DNA of 64,000 bases from Acetobacter peroxydans (lineage in GTDB: Bacteria > Pseudomonadota > Alphaproteobacteria > Acetobacterales > Acetobacteraceae), in NCBI RefSeq assembly GCF_006539345.1, contig NZ_BJMV01000007.1, positions 62,001 to 126,000 of the forward strand, read 5' to 3'. How positions within the stretch are numbered: position 1 is the stretch's first letter; each line of letters starts with the position of its first letter. Below are positions 35,770 to 43,957 of the stretch, in pieces. The notes under the pieces were generated by a model. It had not been told where the DNA came from, made no database searches, and saw only the letters and a program-made list of their open reading frames with translations. Made by a program: the position numbers and the translations under genes.

Positions 35770-36855
35770 TCAGGTGGCGGGGAGGAGCGAAAGCTGCTCC
35801 GCCCCGCCCGTGGCCTGAGGGCCGCACAGGCTGGAAACGGTAATGCCCAGCAGGCGTACGGGTTTTTGCAGTGGCAGCAGCGGACGTAGCAGATACAGCC
35901 CCGCCTGAAGCAGGTCTGCCTGATCGCGCACCGGTGTCTGGCGCGAGAGCGAACGGGTAAGCTGGCTGAAATCCGCATGGCGCAGTTTCAGGGTGATGGT
36001 TCGGCCTGAGAGCGCGCGTTTTTCGCAACCTGTCCAGACTTTTTCGGCCAGTGTCCGCAGGGCTTCGGACAGGTCTGGCTCGTGTCTCAGGTCCTGATCG
36101 AACGTGGTTTCCTTGCCCAGCGATTTGCGTGGGCGGTCGGGTTCCACCGGGCGGTTGTCTTCTCCATGGGCAATGCCATGGTAGAAGGCCGCCGCCTTGC
36201 CAAAATGCTGGCGCAGGGTTTCCAGCGGGAAGGCGCGCAGGTCTGCACCAGTCTGGATTCCCAGCGCGTTCATGCGCCGCGCGGTGGCCGGGCCAATGCC
36301 ATGAAAAGCGCCGACGGGCAGAGGGGCCACAAAATCCTGCCCCGCACCGGGAGGAATGACAAACTGCCCGTTGGGCTTGTTATGGTCTGAGGCCAGTTTG
36401 GCCAGAAATTTGTTATAGGAAATACCGGCCGAGGCGGTCAGTCCGGTCTCGGCCAGAATGGCGGCACGGATTTCCTGCGCGATGGCGGTGGCCGATGCCC
36501 GGCGGATCAGCGGATGTGTGATGTCCAGATAGGCTTCATCCAGAGAAAGAGGCTGGATGAGGGGCGTGTAGCGCGCGAAGATCGCATGGATCTGCGCGGA
36601 TACGGCCCGATACACTTCAAAGCGGGGCGGCACGAACACAAGCTGCGGACAGCGTCTTTGCGCCAGAAGCGACGGCATGGCCGAGCGTATGCCAAAGGGA
36701 CGGGCCTCATAGCTGGCGGCAGCGACCACGCCGCGTTCCTGGCTCCGCCCCACCGCGACGGGCCGCCCCCGCAGGGCCGGATTGTCGCGCTGTTCGACCG
36801 AGGCGTAGAACGCGTCCATGTCGATATGGATGATCCGGCGCACGGGCTGTGTCAT
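35770..36855 (-). CDS. dinB: DNA polymerase IV (Y-family) DinB
   Basis: 361-residue error-prone translesion polymerase. Catalytic Asp motifs are visible: IIHIDMDAFYASVEQ and LSLDEAYLD, with the Y-family finger region SYEARPFGIRSAMP. The HhH region GIGPATARRMNALGI and the little-finger domain follow. The start ATG 36855 has no strong ribosome site; the frame begins slightly earlier with GTG. It ends 36 bases from the convergent M16 gene. Confidence 0.94.
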   Translation of the reverse strand: MTQPVRRIIHIDMDAFYASVEQRDNPALRGRPVAVGRSQERGVVAAASYEARPFGIRSAMPSLLAQRRCPQLVFVPPRFEVYRAVSAQIHAIFARYTPLIQPLSLDEAYLDITHPLIRRASATAIAQEIRAAILAETGLTASAGISYNKFLAKLASDHNKPNGQFVIPPGAGQDFVAPLPVGAFHGIGPATARRMNALGIQTGADLRAFPLETLRQHFGKAAAFYHGIAHGEDNRPVEPDRPRKSLGKETTFDQDLRHEPDLSEALRTLAEKVWTGCEKRALSGRTITLKLRHADFSQLTRSLSRQTPVRDQADLLQAGLYLLRPLLPLQKPVRLLGITVSSLCGPQATGGAEQLSLLPAT

Positions 36856-36923
36856 GGGGGCGTGACATAGCACAGTGCCCGGATGAATGGAACAAAAACG
36901 GAACCTTTTCGGCTCCTTGTTCC

Positions 36924-37505
36924 TTAATGGTGCTGATAGGCCAGACTACTTGCCAGCACTACGCGGTGCGGGTGGGCGTTCTGCACGGGTGGCGTCGGTA
37001 CGCCGCCGGAAAACAGGCAGGGTGACAGGTTGCGCGCCGCATGGGGCGAAAGCCAGTAGCCTGCGCCGGCCAGACAGGCCCCTAGAGTGGTCAGGGCCGT
37101 CATCATGCGCAGGCGGAGCCGCGCCAGCGGCAGCAGCGGAAGCAGCAGGGTGTGCATGTCGTCCTCACGTTCGTTTTGCGCGGCTTCTGTCGCGAGTAGC
37201 AGGGTGTATTCCGTCTCGGTCACTGCCAGGGTACCGCCGGTGCGGATATCAAGCGTGGCTGGCGCAGCAGGCCGGGCAGGACGTTCATCGCCTCTGAAGG
37301 AGAGATCGGACAGCGCTTCGTGGAAAGCTCTGGTCACGGCCAGGAATTCGCGGCGGAAGCAGGGCAGGAAACAGGGCAGCGCCACGCCGCAGGGCTGGGT
37401 GCTGTTGGAGCGGGCGGTTTGCGGCGCGGCAAGACGACGGATGGTCCACAGGGTCAGCCGTTCGCTGGAAGGAAGATCCGTCAGATAAACAGGCATTGTT
37501 GACAT
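36924..37505 (-). CDS. Unknown membrane protein behind a Fur-box-like site
   Basis: 193-residue protein. It begins MPVYLTDLPSSERLTLWTIRRLAA, contains Cys-rich CGVALPCFLPCF (about 39-50), an acidic DDMHT segment, and a single hydrophobic span near residues 128-150 (ARLRLRMMTALTTLGACLAGAGYWL). No domain is recognised. It is lone on its strand between dinB and pyrD. Sixty-odd bases upstream lies a strong Fur-box-like site, so it is probably repressed by iron. Function unknown; the ORF is long with two in-frame ATGs (37505 and 37496). Confidence 0.65.
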   Translation of the reverse strand: MSTMPVYLTDLPSSERLTLWTIRRLAAPQTARSNSTQPCGVALPCFLPCFRREFLAVTRAFHEALSDLSFRGDERPARPAAPATLDIRTGGTLAVTETEYTLLLATEAAQNEREDDMHTLLLPLLPLARLRLRMMTALTTLGACLAGAGYWLSPHAARNLSPCLFSGGVPTPPVQNAHPHRVVLASSLAYQHH

Positions 37506-37567
37506 TGTGCGTTCCGTGGGTAGCTGGCCCGCGGCTCCTGAAGTGAAGATGATGTCCCCTTATAAAT

Positions 37568-37586
37568 GATAATAATTCTCATTATC
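37568..37586 (-). promoter_or_regulatory. Fur-box-like iron operator upstream of the unknown membrane gene
   Basis: GATAATAATTCTCATTATC matches 16 of 19 positions of the Fur consensus GATAATGATAATCATTATC. It lies 63 bases before the minus-strand start at 37505 and 88 bases before pyrD on the plus strand. A flanking AT-rich stretch supports a promoter. Which gene it controls is unknown; the membrane gene is more plausible. Confidence 0.72.
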
Positions 37587-37673
37587 AATATAAAACCGCA
37601 TGGGATACCGGGGTGGCCAGCCCGATGGCTTTTCCTCTTTCCTTGCCGCGACAGTTGGGGCAGTACTCGAAGC

Positions 37674-38762
37674 ATGTCCGTGCTTACATCTCTCACCCTG
37701 CCGCTTCTGCGCTCCCTCAATCCTGAGACGGCGCATGACCTCGCCCTTGATGCCCTGACGCTGGGCCTGTCCGTGCCGCTCAAGCGGCCGGAGGATGATC
37801 CGGCGCTGGCAACCCGTGTTCTGGGTATGCGCTTTTCAAACCCGATTGGTATTGCCGCGGGTTTTGATAAAAATGCCCGTGCGCTGCGCCCGCTGGCCCG
37901 GATTGGCTTCGGGTTTGTGGAAGCCGGAACCGTCACGCCGCGCCCGCAGCCGGGCAACCCGCGGCCCCGGCTGTTCCGTCTGGAGGAAGACAGGGCGGTC
38001 ATCAACCGCATGGGCTTCAACAATCAGGGGATAGACCGTTTTGCCGTGCGGCTGGCCCGTCTGTCGCGCCCGCTGCCTTCGGGCCGCGGCGGCGGGGCTG
38101 GCGTGCCGGTGGGGGCCAATATCGGCATCAACAAGACCGGTGCGGACCCCGAGCGCGATTACCCGGCGCTGGTGGCGCGGGTTAAGCCCTATGTCCAGTA
38201 TATCGTGCTCAATGTGTCCTCGCCCAACACGCCGGGCCTGCGTGGTTTGCAGGATGCAGCCCGGCTGCGCGGCATTCTGGACGCCATTGCGGACAGGCAC
38301 CCCGAGCGCCCCCCGATTCTGGTCAAGCTGGCCCCCGATCTCGAAAACGACGCAATCGCGCCGATTGTCGAGGCGGTGGTGGAAGGCGGCGCGCAGGGGC
38401 TGATCATCAGCAACACCACGCTGGAGCGTCCTCCCAGCCTGCGCAGTCCCTACCGGGACGAGGCGGGCGGGCTTTCCGGCAGGCCACTGGCGCCGCGTGC
38501 GCGCGCCATGCTCGGCATTGTGGCCGAGGTGGCCGCCGGGCGGCTGGCGCTTGTGGCCTGTGGCGGTATCGAAACCGGGCTGGACATTCTGGAGCGGATT
38601 CGCATGGGGGCTGATCTGGTGCAGGTCTATACGGCCTTTGCCTATGAAGGCCCGGCTCTGGTGGCGCGCCTCAAGCGCGAGATGCTCGACGTCATGCGGC
38701 GCGAGGGTGTGGAAAGCCTCGACGATATCCGTGGAACCGGGACCAGAGGAAAGAGCCTGTGA
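37674..38762 (+). CDS. pyrD: Dihydroorotate dehydrogenase (quinone-linked, class 2)
   Basis: 362-residue inner-membrane-associated flavoenzyme of pyrimidine biosynthesis. Class 2 features are seen: N-terminal amphipathic SLTLPLLRSLNPETAHDLALD, GIAAGFDKNARALRPL, INRMGFNNQGI, INKTG, the catalytic Ser region NVSSPNTPGLR, LVKLAPDL and GGLSGRPL. Quinone is the expected acceptor. It is first in a three-gene unit with a HAD gene whose GTG overlaps its stop by one base. Confidence 0.96.
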   Translation: MSVLTSLTLPLLRSLNPETAHDLALDALTLGLSVPLKRPEDDPALATRVLGMRFSNPIGIAAGFDKNARALRPLARIGFGFVEAGTVTPRPQPGNPRPRLFRLEEDRAVINRMGFNNQGIDRFAVRLARLSRPLPSGRGGGAGVPVGANIGINKTGADPERDYPALVARVKPYVQYIVLNVSSPNTPGLRGLQDAARLRGILDAIADRHPERPPILVKLAPDLENDAIAPIVEAVVEGGAQGLIISNTTLERPPSLRSPYRDEAGGLSGRPLAPRARAMLGIVAEVAAGRLALVACGGIETGLDILERIRMGADLVQVYTAFAYEGPALVARLKREMLDVMRREGVESLDDIRGTGTRGKSL

Positions 38763-39628
38763 GCACGCCCGCTACTCTGGCAATGCCCGGCGGCCTCGCG
38801 GCCGTTGCCGACCAGTATGATGGATATATCATCGACCTGTGGGGCACGGTGCATGATGGTATCCGCCCGTACGAAGGCGCGGTCGAGTGTCTTCAGGCCC
38901 TGCGCCGTGCGGGCAAGCGGGTGGTCATGCTGTCCAATGCGCCGCGTCCGGCTTCGGTGGTGACAGAGCAGCTCAAGGCTTTTGGCGTTACCCCGGACCT
39001 GCATGACGGCGTCATGACCAGTGGACAGGAAACCTATACCCGCCTGCGTGACCGGACAGACCCGTGGTTTGCCCGGCTGGGCCGCACGGTGCTGCACATG
39101 GGCGGGGCGAACGACCTTGGCCTGTATGACGCACTGGATATCGAACAGGTAAGGAACCCCGCGCAGGCCGGTTTTATCATGAATGCCGGGCCGGATATTG
39201 ACCGGGGTGTGGAGTCGCTTGACCCGTACCTGCCGGAACTCGAAGCCAGCCTCAGGCACAAACTGCCGATGATCTGCGCCAACCCGGACCGGGTGGTGAT
39301 CAAGGGCGGGCGGCGGCAGATCTGCGCGGGTGCTCTGGCGGCCTTCTATGAGGAACAGGGGGGCGATGTCTGCTGGATCGGCAAGCCCTATCCTTCTGTT
39401 TACGAACCAGTTTTCAGTATGCTGGATGTCCCGCGTGAGCGGATTCTGGCTATTGGTGACGCGCTGGAAACCGATATCCGGGGTGCGGCCGGGGTTGGCG
39501 TGGACAGCGCTTGGATTCTGGGTGGTATCCATAGGGAAATGGTTGGCAATGACGCGGCCCTGGCGACGGAAGAAGCCAGTGCGGTCGGGCTGCGGCCCGT
39601 CGCGGCATTGCCCCGTCTTGTCTGGTAA
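38759..39628 (+). CDS. HAD-superfamily class IIA hydrolase (TIGR01459-like)
   Basis: 289-residue HAD phosphatase of the TIGR01459 group. Motif I is DGYIIDLWGTVHDG, in which the acid pair is D-x-W rather than D-x-D, as known for this subfamily. Motif II region is VVMLSNAPRP, and the acidic motif IV is GDALETDIRGAAGVG with the preceding WIGKPYPSVYEP. The family acts on small phosphorylated metabolites, but the substrate here is unknown. It starts with GTG overlapping the pyrD stop and is followed 5 bases later by a Nudix gene. Confidence 0.88.
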   Translation: MSTPATLAMPGGLAAVADQYDGYIIDLWGTVHDGIRPYEGAVECLQALRRAGKRVVMLSNAPRPASVVTEQLKAFGVTPDLHDGVMTSGQETYTRLRDRTDPWFARLGRTVLHMGGANDLGLYDALDIEQVRNPAQAGFIMNAGPDIDRGVESLDPYLPELEASLRHKLPMICANPDRVVIKGGRRQICAGALAAFYEEQGGDVCWIGKPYPSVYEPVFSMLDVPRERILAIGDALETDIRGAAGVGVDSAWILGGIHREMVGNDAALATEEASAVGLRPVAALPRLVW

Positions 39629-39633
39629 CGACT

Positions 39634-40053
39634 ATGGCGGCTGAGGCCCTGCCCGCGGTGGGCTGCGGGGCGTTTATCCTGCGCGATGGTCAGGTGCTGC
39701 TGATCCAGCGCCTCCGCGCGCCGGAGGCTGGGTGCTGGGGGCTACCGGGTGGTCGGGTCGAGCCGTTTGAAGCCGTGCCGGACGCGGTCAGGCGTGAAAT
39801 CCACGAGGAAACTGGTCTCGACATCGTGCCCGAACGGCTGCTGTGTGTTGTGGATCAGATCGACCCTGCGGCGGGCCTGCACTGGGTTTCCCCCGTCTAT
39901 CAGGCGCGTGTGCCAACCGGGGCTGAAGCCCGGCTGATGGAGCCGCATAAACATGCGGCCCTTGGCTGGTACGCCCTCGATGCCCTGCCATCACCCCTGA
40001 CGTGCGCGACGGAACTGGCTATGGCCGCAGTCAGGGCGCTGGAGAACGGCTGA
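39634..40053 (+). CDS. Nudix hydrolase (MutT/NudF-like)
   Basis: 139 residues with a full Nudix box, GGRVEPFEAVPDAVRREIHEETG (residues 36-58), preceded by WGLPGGR. The substrate is not predictable beyond nucleoside-diphosphate-like. It is third in the pyrD-HAD-Nudix unit. A stem-loop at 40059-40085 follows and serves both this gene and the convergent ymdB-like gene. Confidence 0.92.
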   Translation: MAAEALPAVGCGAFILRDGQVLLIQRLRAPEAGCWGLPGGRVEPFEAVPDAVRREIHEETGLDIVPERLLCVVDQIDPAAGLHWVSPVYQARVPTGAEARLMEPHKHAALGWYALDALPSPLTCATELAMAAVRALENG

Positions 40054-40058
40054 ACGCC

Positions 40059-40085
40059 ACGGCCACGGTTCTGGCGTGGCCGTTT
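40059..40085. terminator. Bidirectional hairpin between the Nudix and YmdB-like genes
   Basis: CGGCCACG (40060-40067) pairs with CGTGGCCG (40075-40082), extended by A/T, with a 7-base loop and Ts on the plus side. It lies between convergent genes. Confidence 0.7.
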
Positions 40086-40116
40086 GGCGAGCTTCCGGCT
40101 TGGGGGCGTCGGGCGC

Positions 40117-40932
40117 TCAGAAATCCGGCAGGGTCTGCGCCAGCAGGCCGCCCTGACGCAGTGGGGCAACGCGCAGGGCAAGGCCGGTGCGGTCGTCGGT
40201 TTCCACCATAATCCCGCAGATCGTAGCTTCTCCTTCGGCGGGCTGGAGGCGTTCGCCGGGCAGCTTGCGCACAAGGCGGGCGATGGCGGCTTCCTTGGTC
40301 ATGCCGATTACGCTGTCATAGTCCCCGCACATGCCCGCATCGGTCTGGAAGGCGGTGCCCGCCGCCAGAATACGGTGATCCGCCGTGGGGGTGTGGGTAT
40401 GCGTGCCCACCACCAGCGAGGCCCGGCCGTCCAGCATGTGGGCAAGAGCCCATTTTTCGCTGGTGGCCTCGGCATGTATATCCACTACCACGGCCTGCAC
40501 GGTTGTTCCCAGCCGGTGCCGGGCCAGCAGTTCGTTCATGCAGCGGAAAGGGTCGTCCAGCGGGTCCATGAACAGCCGACCCATGACATTGACCACCAGC
40601 GCCTTGCGCCCGTCGGTCAGCTCCGCCACCACGCTACCCTGTCCCGGCGTGCCGGGCGGGTAGTTGAGCGGGCGGATAATACGTGGCTCGCTATCAATAT
40701 GGCCGATCAGGTCACGCCTGTCCCATGCGTGGTTGCCAAGAGTCAGCACATCCACGCCGTTCTGGAGCAGCGATGTCGCGATGGCGGGCGAGAGGCCGAA
40801 GCCATGGCTGGCGTTTTCGGCGTTGACCACGACAAGATCAAGCGCGAGTCGGCTCCGCAGATCCGGCAGGCGTGACAGGACGGCCTCGCGCCCGGTCCTG
40901 CCGACAATATCTCCCAGGAAAAGCAGTCTCAC
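40117..40932 (-). CDS. YmdB-family metallophosphoesterase (TIGR00282)
   Basis: 271-residue calcineurin-like phosphoesterase of the TIGR00282/YmdB group, whose Bacillus member cleaves 2',3'-cyclic nucleotides. Metal-site residues are in FLGDIVGRTGRE, VVNAENASHGFG, TLGNHAWDRRDL and GTHTHTPTADHRIL, with a C-terminal TDAGMCGDYDSVIGM segment. Its natural substrate here is unknown. It ends convergent to the Nudix gene with a bidirectional hairpin. Confidence 0.9.
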   Translation of the reverse strand: MRLLFLGDIVGRTGREAVLSRLPDLRSRLALDLVVVNAENASHGFGLSPAIATSLLQNGVDVLTLGNHAWDRRDLIGHIDSEPRIIRPLNYPPGTPGQGSVVAELTDGRKALVVNVMGRLFMDPLDDPFRCMNELLARHRLGTTVQAVVVDIHAEATSEKWALAHMLDGRASLVVGTHTHTPTADHRILAAGTAFQTDAGMCGDYDSVIGMTKEAAIARLVRKLPGERLQPAEGEATICGIMVETDDRTGLALRVAPLRQGGLLAQTLPDF

Positions 40933-40977
40933 GAACGGAAATCCACAGCATGGCGGGGGGCGGGCAGCAGGCTGGTA

Positions 40978-41577
40978 TCAGGAAGAAGGCGGGTCAAAAC
41001 GCAGGATCTCTCTTTCAGTCACGATACAGGGCAGTTTCTGGTCATGTGGGCCTGCGGGCAGGGCCGCCACCTCCTGCGAGGCGGGGGCGTAGCCTATGGC
41101 CTGCGCTGAGGGCAGGCGGGCCAGTGTGCGGTCGTAATATCCCCCACCATAGCCAAGGCGATTGCCTGCGCGGTCAAAGCCCAGAAGCGGCACAAGCACA
41201 ATATCCGGGGCAAGGACCGGGCCATCAGGCGCGTGGGTGCCAAAGCGCCCTACCCGCATGGCGCATGTGGGGTGCCAGTGGCGGAAAATCAGGGGCGTGC
41301 CGCGCGGCGTGGTTTCAGGCAGGAGCACCCGCGCGCCGTTCTCATGCAGCCAGTGGCAGAGCGGGCGCAGATCCACTTCGTGCGGCAGAGGCCACACGCA
41401 GGCAATGGCCTGGTGCGGGCGTGGGCTCAGCAGAGTCTTGAGGCGCGCGCGAATACCCGCATCCGCATCCGGCCCGCGCGTACGCAGGCTCTGCACGCAA
41501 TGCTGGCGCGCCAAGGCTTTCTGCTGCGCGATTTCAGGGGGATCACCCATAACGGGTGTGGAGTGCGGAGCCGCCAT
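40978..41577 (-). CDS. 5-formyltetrahydrofolate cyclo-ligase
   Basis: 199-residue ATP-dependent enzyme that turns 5-formyl-THF into 5,10-methenyl-THF. The phosphate-binding motif LGYGGGYYDRTL (about 158-169) and the N-terminal basic helix ALARQHCVQSLRTR are visible. It is YgfA of E. coli, found next to zapA and the 6S RNA gene, the same order as here. The start is uncertain: ATG 41577 is used, ATG 41550 would give 190 residues. Confidence 0.88.
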   Translation of the reverse strand: MAAPHSTPVMGDPPEIAQQKALARQHCVQSLRTRGPDADAGIRARLKTLLSPRPHQAIACVWPLPHEVDLRPLCHWLHENGARVLLPETTPRGTPLIFRHWHPTCAMRVGRFGTHAPDGPVLAPDIVLVPLLGFDRAGNRLGYGGGYYDRTLARLPSAQAIGYAPASQEVAALPAGPHDQKLPCIVTEREILRFDPPSS

Positions 41578-41706
41578 GGCCGTGGGTCTTTTCAACCTCC
41601 AGGACCTGCGAGTGCAGGTGGGCACCAGATAATGTGGCCAGGGCCACAACAGAGCCAGCTCCCAAGGAAGTGCTTATCGGCCCAGGGGTATGACATGCCT
41701 CACGTG
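41563..41706 (-). ncRNA. ssrS: Probable 6S RNA (ssrS)
   Basis: The 123-bp gap between zapA and the 5-FCL gene, plus flanks, fits 6S RNA, which mimics an open promoter and binds RNA polymerase holoenzyme. Seen on the minus strand: CCCCUGGGCCGAUAAG near the 5' side, similar to CCCCUGAGCCGAU of E. coli 6S; a terminal GUGGCC-CU-GGCCAC hairpin; and a small ACCUGC-ACUC-GCAGGU hairpin on the 3' side of the bubble. The synteny zapA-ssrS-5-FCL is conserved in proteobacteria. Ends are approximate. Confidence 0.62.
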
Positions 41707-42068
41707 CCGGGCAGCCCCGCCTTGTCTATGTAAGCCTGCTCAAGCTCTGCTGCAAGAGCTTCCGCGCGTTCGGCCAGATCAAGCAGGCGGCTGTCCTGCA
41801 TGGCGCGTTCGGCCCGCAGGCGTTCGACATCATGCACGGCCTGTGCCGTGCTTTCAGGAATACGGCTGTTGGAAAGGTCCTGAATTTCATCGGCCATGAG
41901 CAGGGCCGCCAGCACCAGTACACGGGCATCGCCAGAAAAACCCAGCGAGCGCACGCGTTGCACGCGGTGCTCTACCTGATGGGCCATGGCCTGCACATGG
42001 CGTTCCTGACCGTTTTCACAGCCTACAGTGTAGCTGTGCCCGTTGATAAGAACCGAAACAAGGGCCAT
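41700..42068 (-). CDS. zapA: Cell division protein ZapA
   Basis: 122 residues. Promotes FtsZ polymerisation at the Z ring. The N-terminal domain begins ALVSVLINGHSYTVGCENGQE, as in ZapA, with RVLVLAALLMADEIQDL, followed by a long coiled coil (TAQAVHDVERLRAERAMQD and AERAEALAAELEQAY). It is 4 bases downstream of a small coiled-coil gene on the same strand, a pair seen in other alphaproteobacteria. Confidence 0.92.
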   Translation of the reverse strand: MALVSVLINGHSYTVGCENGQERHVQAMAHQVEHRVQRVRSLGFSGDARVLVLAALLMADEIQDLSNSRIPESTAQAVHDVERLRAERAMQDSRLLDLAERAEALAAELEQAYIDKAGLPGT

Positions 42069-42072
42069 GGGA

Positions 42073-42375
42073 TCAGTCTTTCCGTTCCGGCAGGGGGGCG
42101 GATTGTTCTAGCGCGTCACGCACGCGCAGGATAAGGGCATCAACATTGGCCAGCAGTTCCTGCCGCTCCGTCTCCTGACGTTCCGTCAGGCTGGTATCCT
42201 GCTGGGGAGGTCTTTTGGATAGCGCAAAGGAAATGCGTTGCAGGGCGCGATCCAGCCTTGCAATCGGATCTTCCTGCGGAGGGAATATCCGTGCGGTCGG
42301 TTCTGTTCCAGCTTCAGTGCCGGTCGTGCCACTGTTGATAGAGAACGGGTATGGCTCCGCTGCCTTATCCTGCAT
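42073..42375 (-). CDS. Small coiled-coil protein upstream of zapA (DUF4164-like)
   Basis: 100-residue acidic protein with a short Pro-rich segment and a predicted coiled coil near the C-terminus (ARLDRALQRISFALSKR and TERQELLANVDALILRVRDALEQ). DUF4164-type proteins precede zapA in many alphaproteobacteria. The stop is 4 bases before zapA, so they are co-transcribed. No enzymatic motif. Role probably in division, by position. Confidence 0.72.
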   Translation of the reverse strand: MQDKAAEPYPFSINSGTTGTEAGTEPTARIFPPQEDPIARLDRALQRISFALSKRPPQQDTSLTERQETERQELLANVDALILRVRDALEQSAPLPERKD

Positions 42376-42519
42376 GCTTTATCCCTTTCTATTGTTGAGG
42401 AATCACCTGCAAATGCGATGGCGTCAAGCATGAGCATGGAAAACAGGCTACTTTTGGGCCGATGCTGCCGTTTTCTCTGTATTTATGACCACGAAAGCGG
42501 CCTGCGCGCGTTACGTTCC

Positions 42520-42885
42520 ATGGCCTCGACTGACAGCGCCCCGGATGCGGACAGGCCAGCTCTGGTTCTGCTCTCGCCCGAGGGCGCTGGGGTTTATATG
42601 GGGGCGGTCTGGTGGCACGCGCTCGTGCAGGGGCTGGCGGCGGCCGTGACCGGGCAGGACAGCTGGTCTTTTCAGGTAGATGGCAACGAGGCGGACGGGT
42701 TGCCTTTCGCACATGTGCTCGATTGCGGGGGGAGCGCCGTACATGCCGTTATGGCGCTGAGGCAGGGGCAGCAGGCGGTGGTGCTGGACGCGCAGGACGC
42801 GCAGGCCATGGCGGCGCGTACGCTCTTCCGGCATGCTGGAGGTGTGGTGCTGGCGTCGCGGCCGGCCATCATTTCACCGTACTGA
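42520..42885 (+). CDS. Hypothetical protein upstream of fba
   Basis: 121 residues from ATG 42520; no ribosome site and no recognised domain. The segment LVLLSPEGAGVYMGAVWWHALVQGLAAAVTG might be mostly strand-helix. The frame remains open upstream to 42238 across an ORF on the other strand, so the start is uncertain (ATG 42430 is another). It could be a small conserved acetic-acid-bacterial protein. Confidence 0.45.
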   Translation: MASTDSAPDADRPALVLLSPEGAGVYMGAVWWHALVQGLAAAVTGQDSWSFQVDGNEADGLPFAHVLDCGGSAVHAVMALRQGQQAVVLDAQDAQAMAARTLFRHAGGVVLASRPAIISPY

Positions 42886-43001
42886 TCCTTCAGGCAGCAT
42901 ATCGTCTCTTGTCGGGCATTTCCCTCACGGTTATTTCCAAGAACATTGTCGGCAGGATAAAGTGCCGGACGCCAAGGTATGAAATGAAGGACCGTTCAGT
43001 C

Positions 43002-43916
43002 ATGACGCTTACTCCCCAGGTCAAGGCCATTCTCAACCAGTACGAGAGCGATAATCCCGGTACCAAGATGAACCTTGCCCGCCTGCTTAACGCAGGTCGC
43101 CTGGGCGGCACCGGCAAGCTGGTGATCCTGCCGGTCGATCAGGGGTTCGAACATGGCCCGGCCCGTTCTTTCGCGGCCAATCCGGCAGCCTATGACCCGC
43201 ACTACCATTTTGAACTGGCGATTGAAGCCGGGCTGAACGGCTACGCAGCGCCTCTGGGTATGCTGGAATGTGGCGCCGCCACCTATGCAGGCGAAATTCC
43301 GCTGATCCTGAAGTGCAACAGCTCCAACAGCCTCGCCACCGAGAAAGACCAGGCCGTAACCGGCACCGTGTCCGATGCGCTGCGTCTGGGCTGCTCGGGC
43401 ATTGGCTTTACCATTTATCCCGGTTCTGAATACTGCTTCGACCAGATGGAAGAACTGCGCGAACTCGCGGCGGAAGCCAAGTCTGTCGGTCTGGCTGTGG
43501 TCGTGTGGAGCTATCCGCGTGGCCCGATGCTGGATAAGAAGGCTGAAACGGCGCTCGATATCTGCGCGTATGCGGCGCATATGGCCGCTCTGTGTGGTGC
43601 CCATATCATCAAGGTCAAGCCGCCGACCGATGTGGTGTCGCTGGATGCCGCCAAGTCCACCTATGAAAAGCACCCGGTTGACGTGTCCACGCTGGCTTCG
43701 CGCGTGCGTCATATCGTGCAGTCCAGCTTTGGTGGCCGCCGCATCGTGATCTTCTCGGGTGGCGAGCATACCGGCACCGAAAACCTGCTGAACACGATCC
43801 GTGGCATTAACGAAGGCGGTGGCTTCGGCTCCATCATTGGCCGCAATGTGTTCCAGCGTCCCAAGGCGGAAGCGCTCGGCTTGCTGGATGAGATCATCGG
43901 CATCCTGAAGAACTGA
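43002..43916 (+). CDS. Class I fructose-bisphosphate aldolase (DhnA/FbaB type)
   Basis: 304-residue glycolytic/gluconeogenic aldolase that uses a Schiff base Lys rather than metal. The family start, MTLTPQVKAILNQYESDNPG, is followed by LVILPVDQGFEHGPARSF (about 40-57), and the Lys site lies in GAHIIKVKPPTDVV, then the phosphate-binding FSGGEHTG and GFGSIIGRNVFQR. ATG 43002 follows GAAGGACC about 10 bases upstream. Unlike class II enzymes, no zinc motif is present. It is followed 41 bases later by a ThiE-like gene. Confidence 0.94.
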   Translation: MTLTPQVKAILNQYESDNPGTKMNLARLLNAGRLGGTGKLVILPVDQGFEHGPARSFAANPAAYDPHYHFELAIEAGLNGYAAPLGMLECGAATYAGEIPLILKCNSSNSLATEKDQAVTGTVSDALRLGCSGIGFTIYPGSEYCFDQMEELRELAAEAKSVGLAVVVWSYPRGPMLDKKAETALDICAYAAHMAALCGAHIIKVKPPTDVVSLDAAKSTYEKHPVDVSTLASRVRHIVQSSFGGRRIVIFSGGEHTGTENLLNTIRGINEGGGFGSIIGRNVFQRPKAEALGLLDEIIGILKN

Positions 43917-43957
43917 TCCTGTCTTGACGGGCAAGCACCACTGGGGAGAGCCACAGC

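Noticed and set aside
37568-37586. Fur-like site as a pyrD operator
   Set aside because: pyrD is not known to be iron controlled and the site sits closer to, and better placed for, the minus-strand membrane gene.
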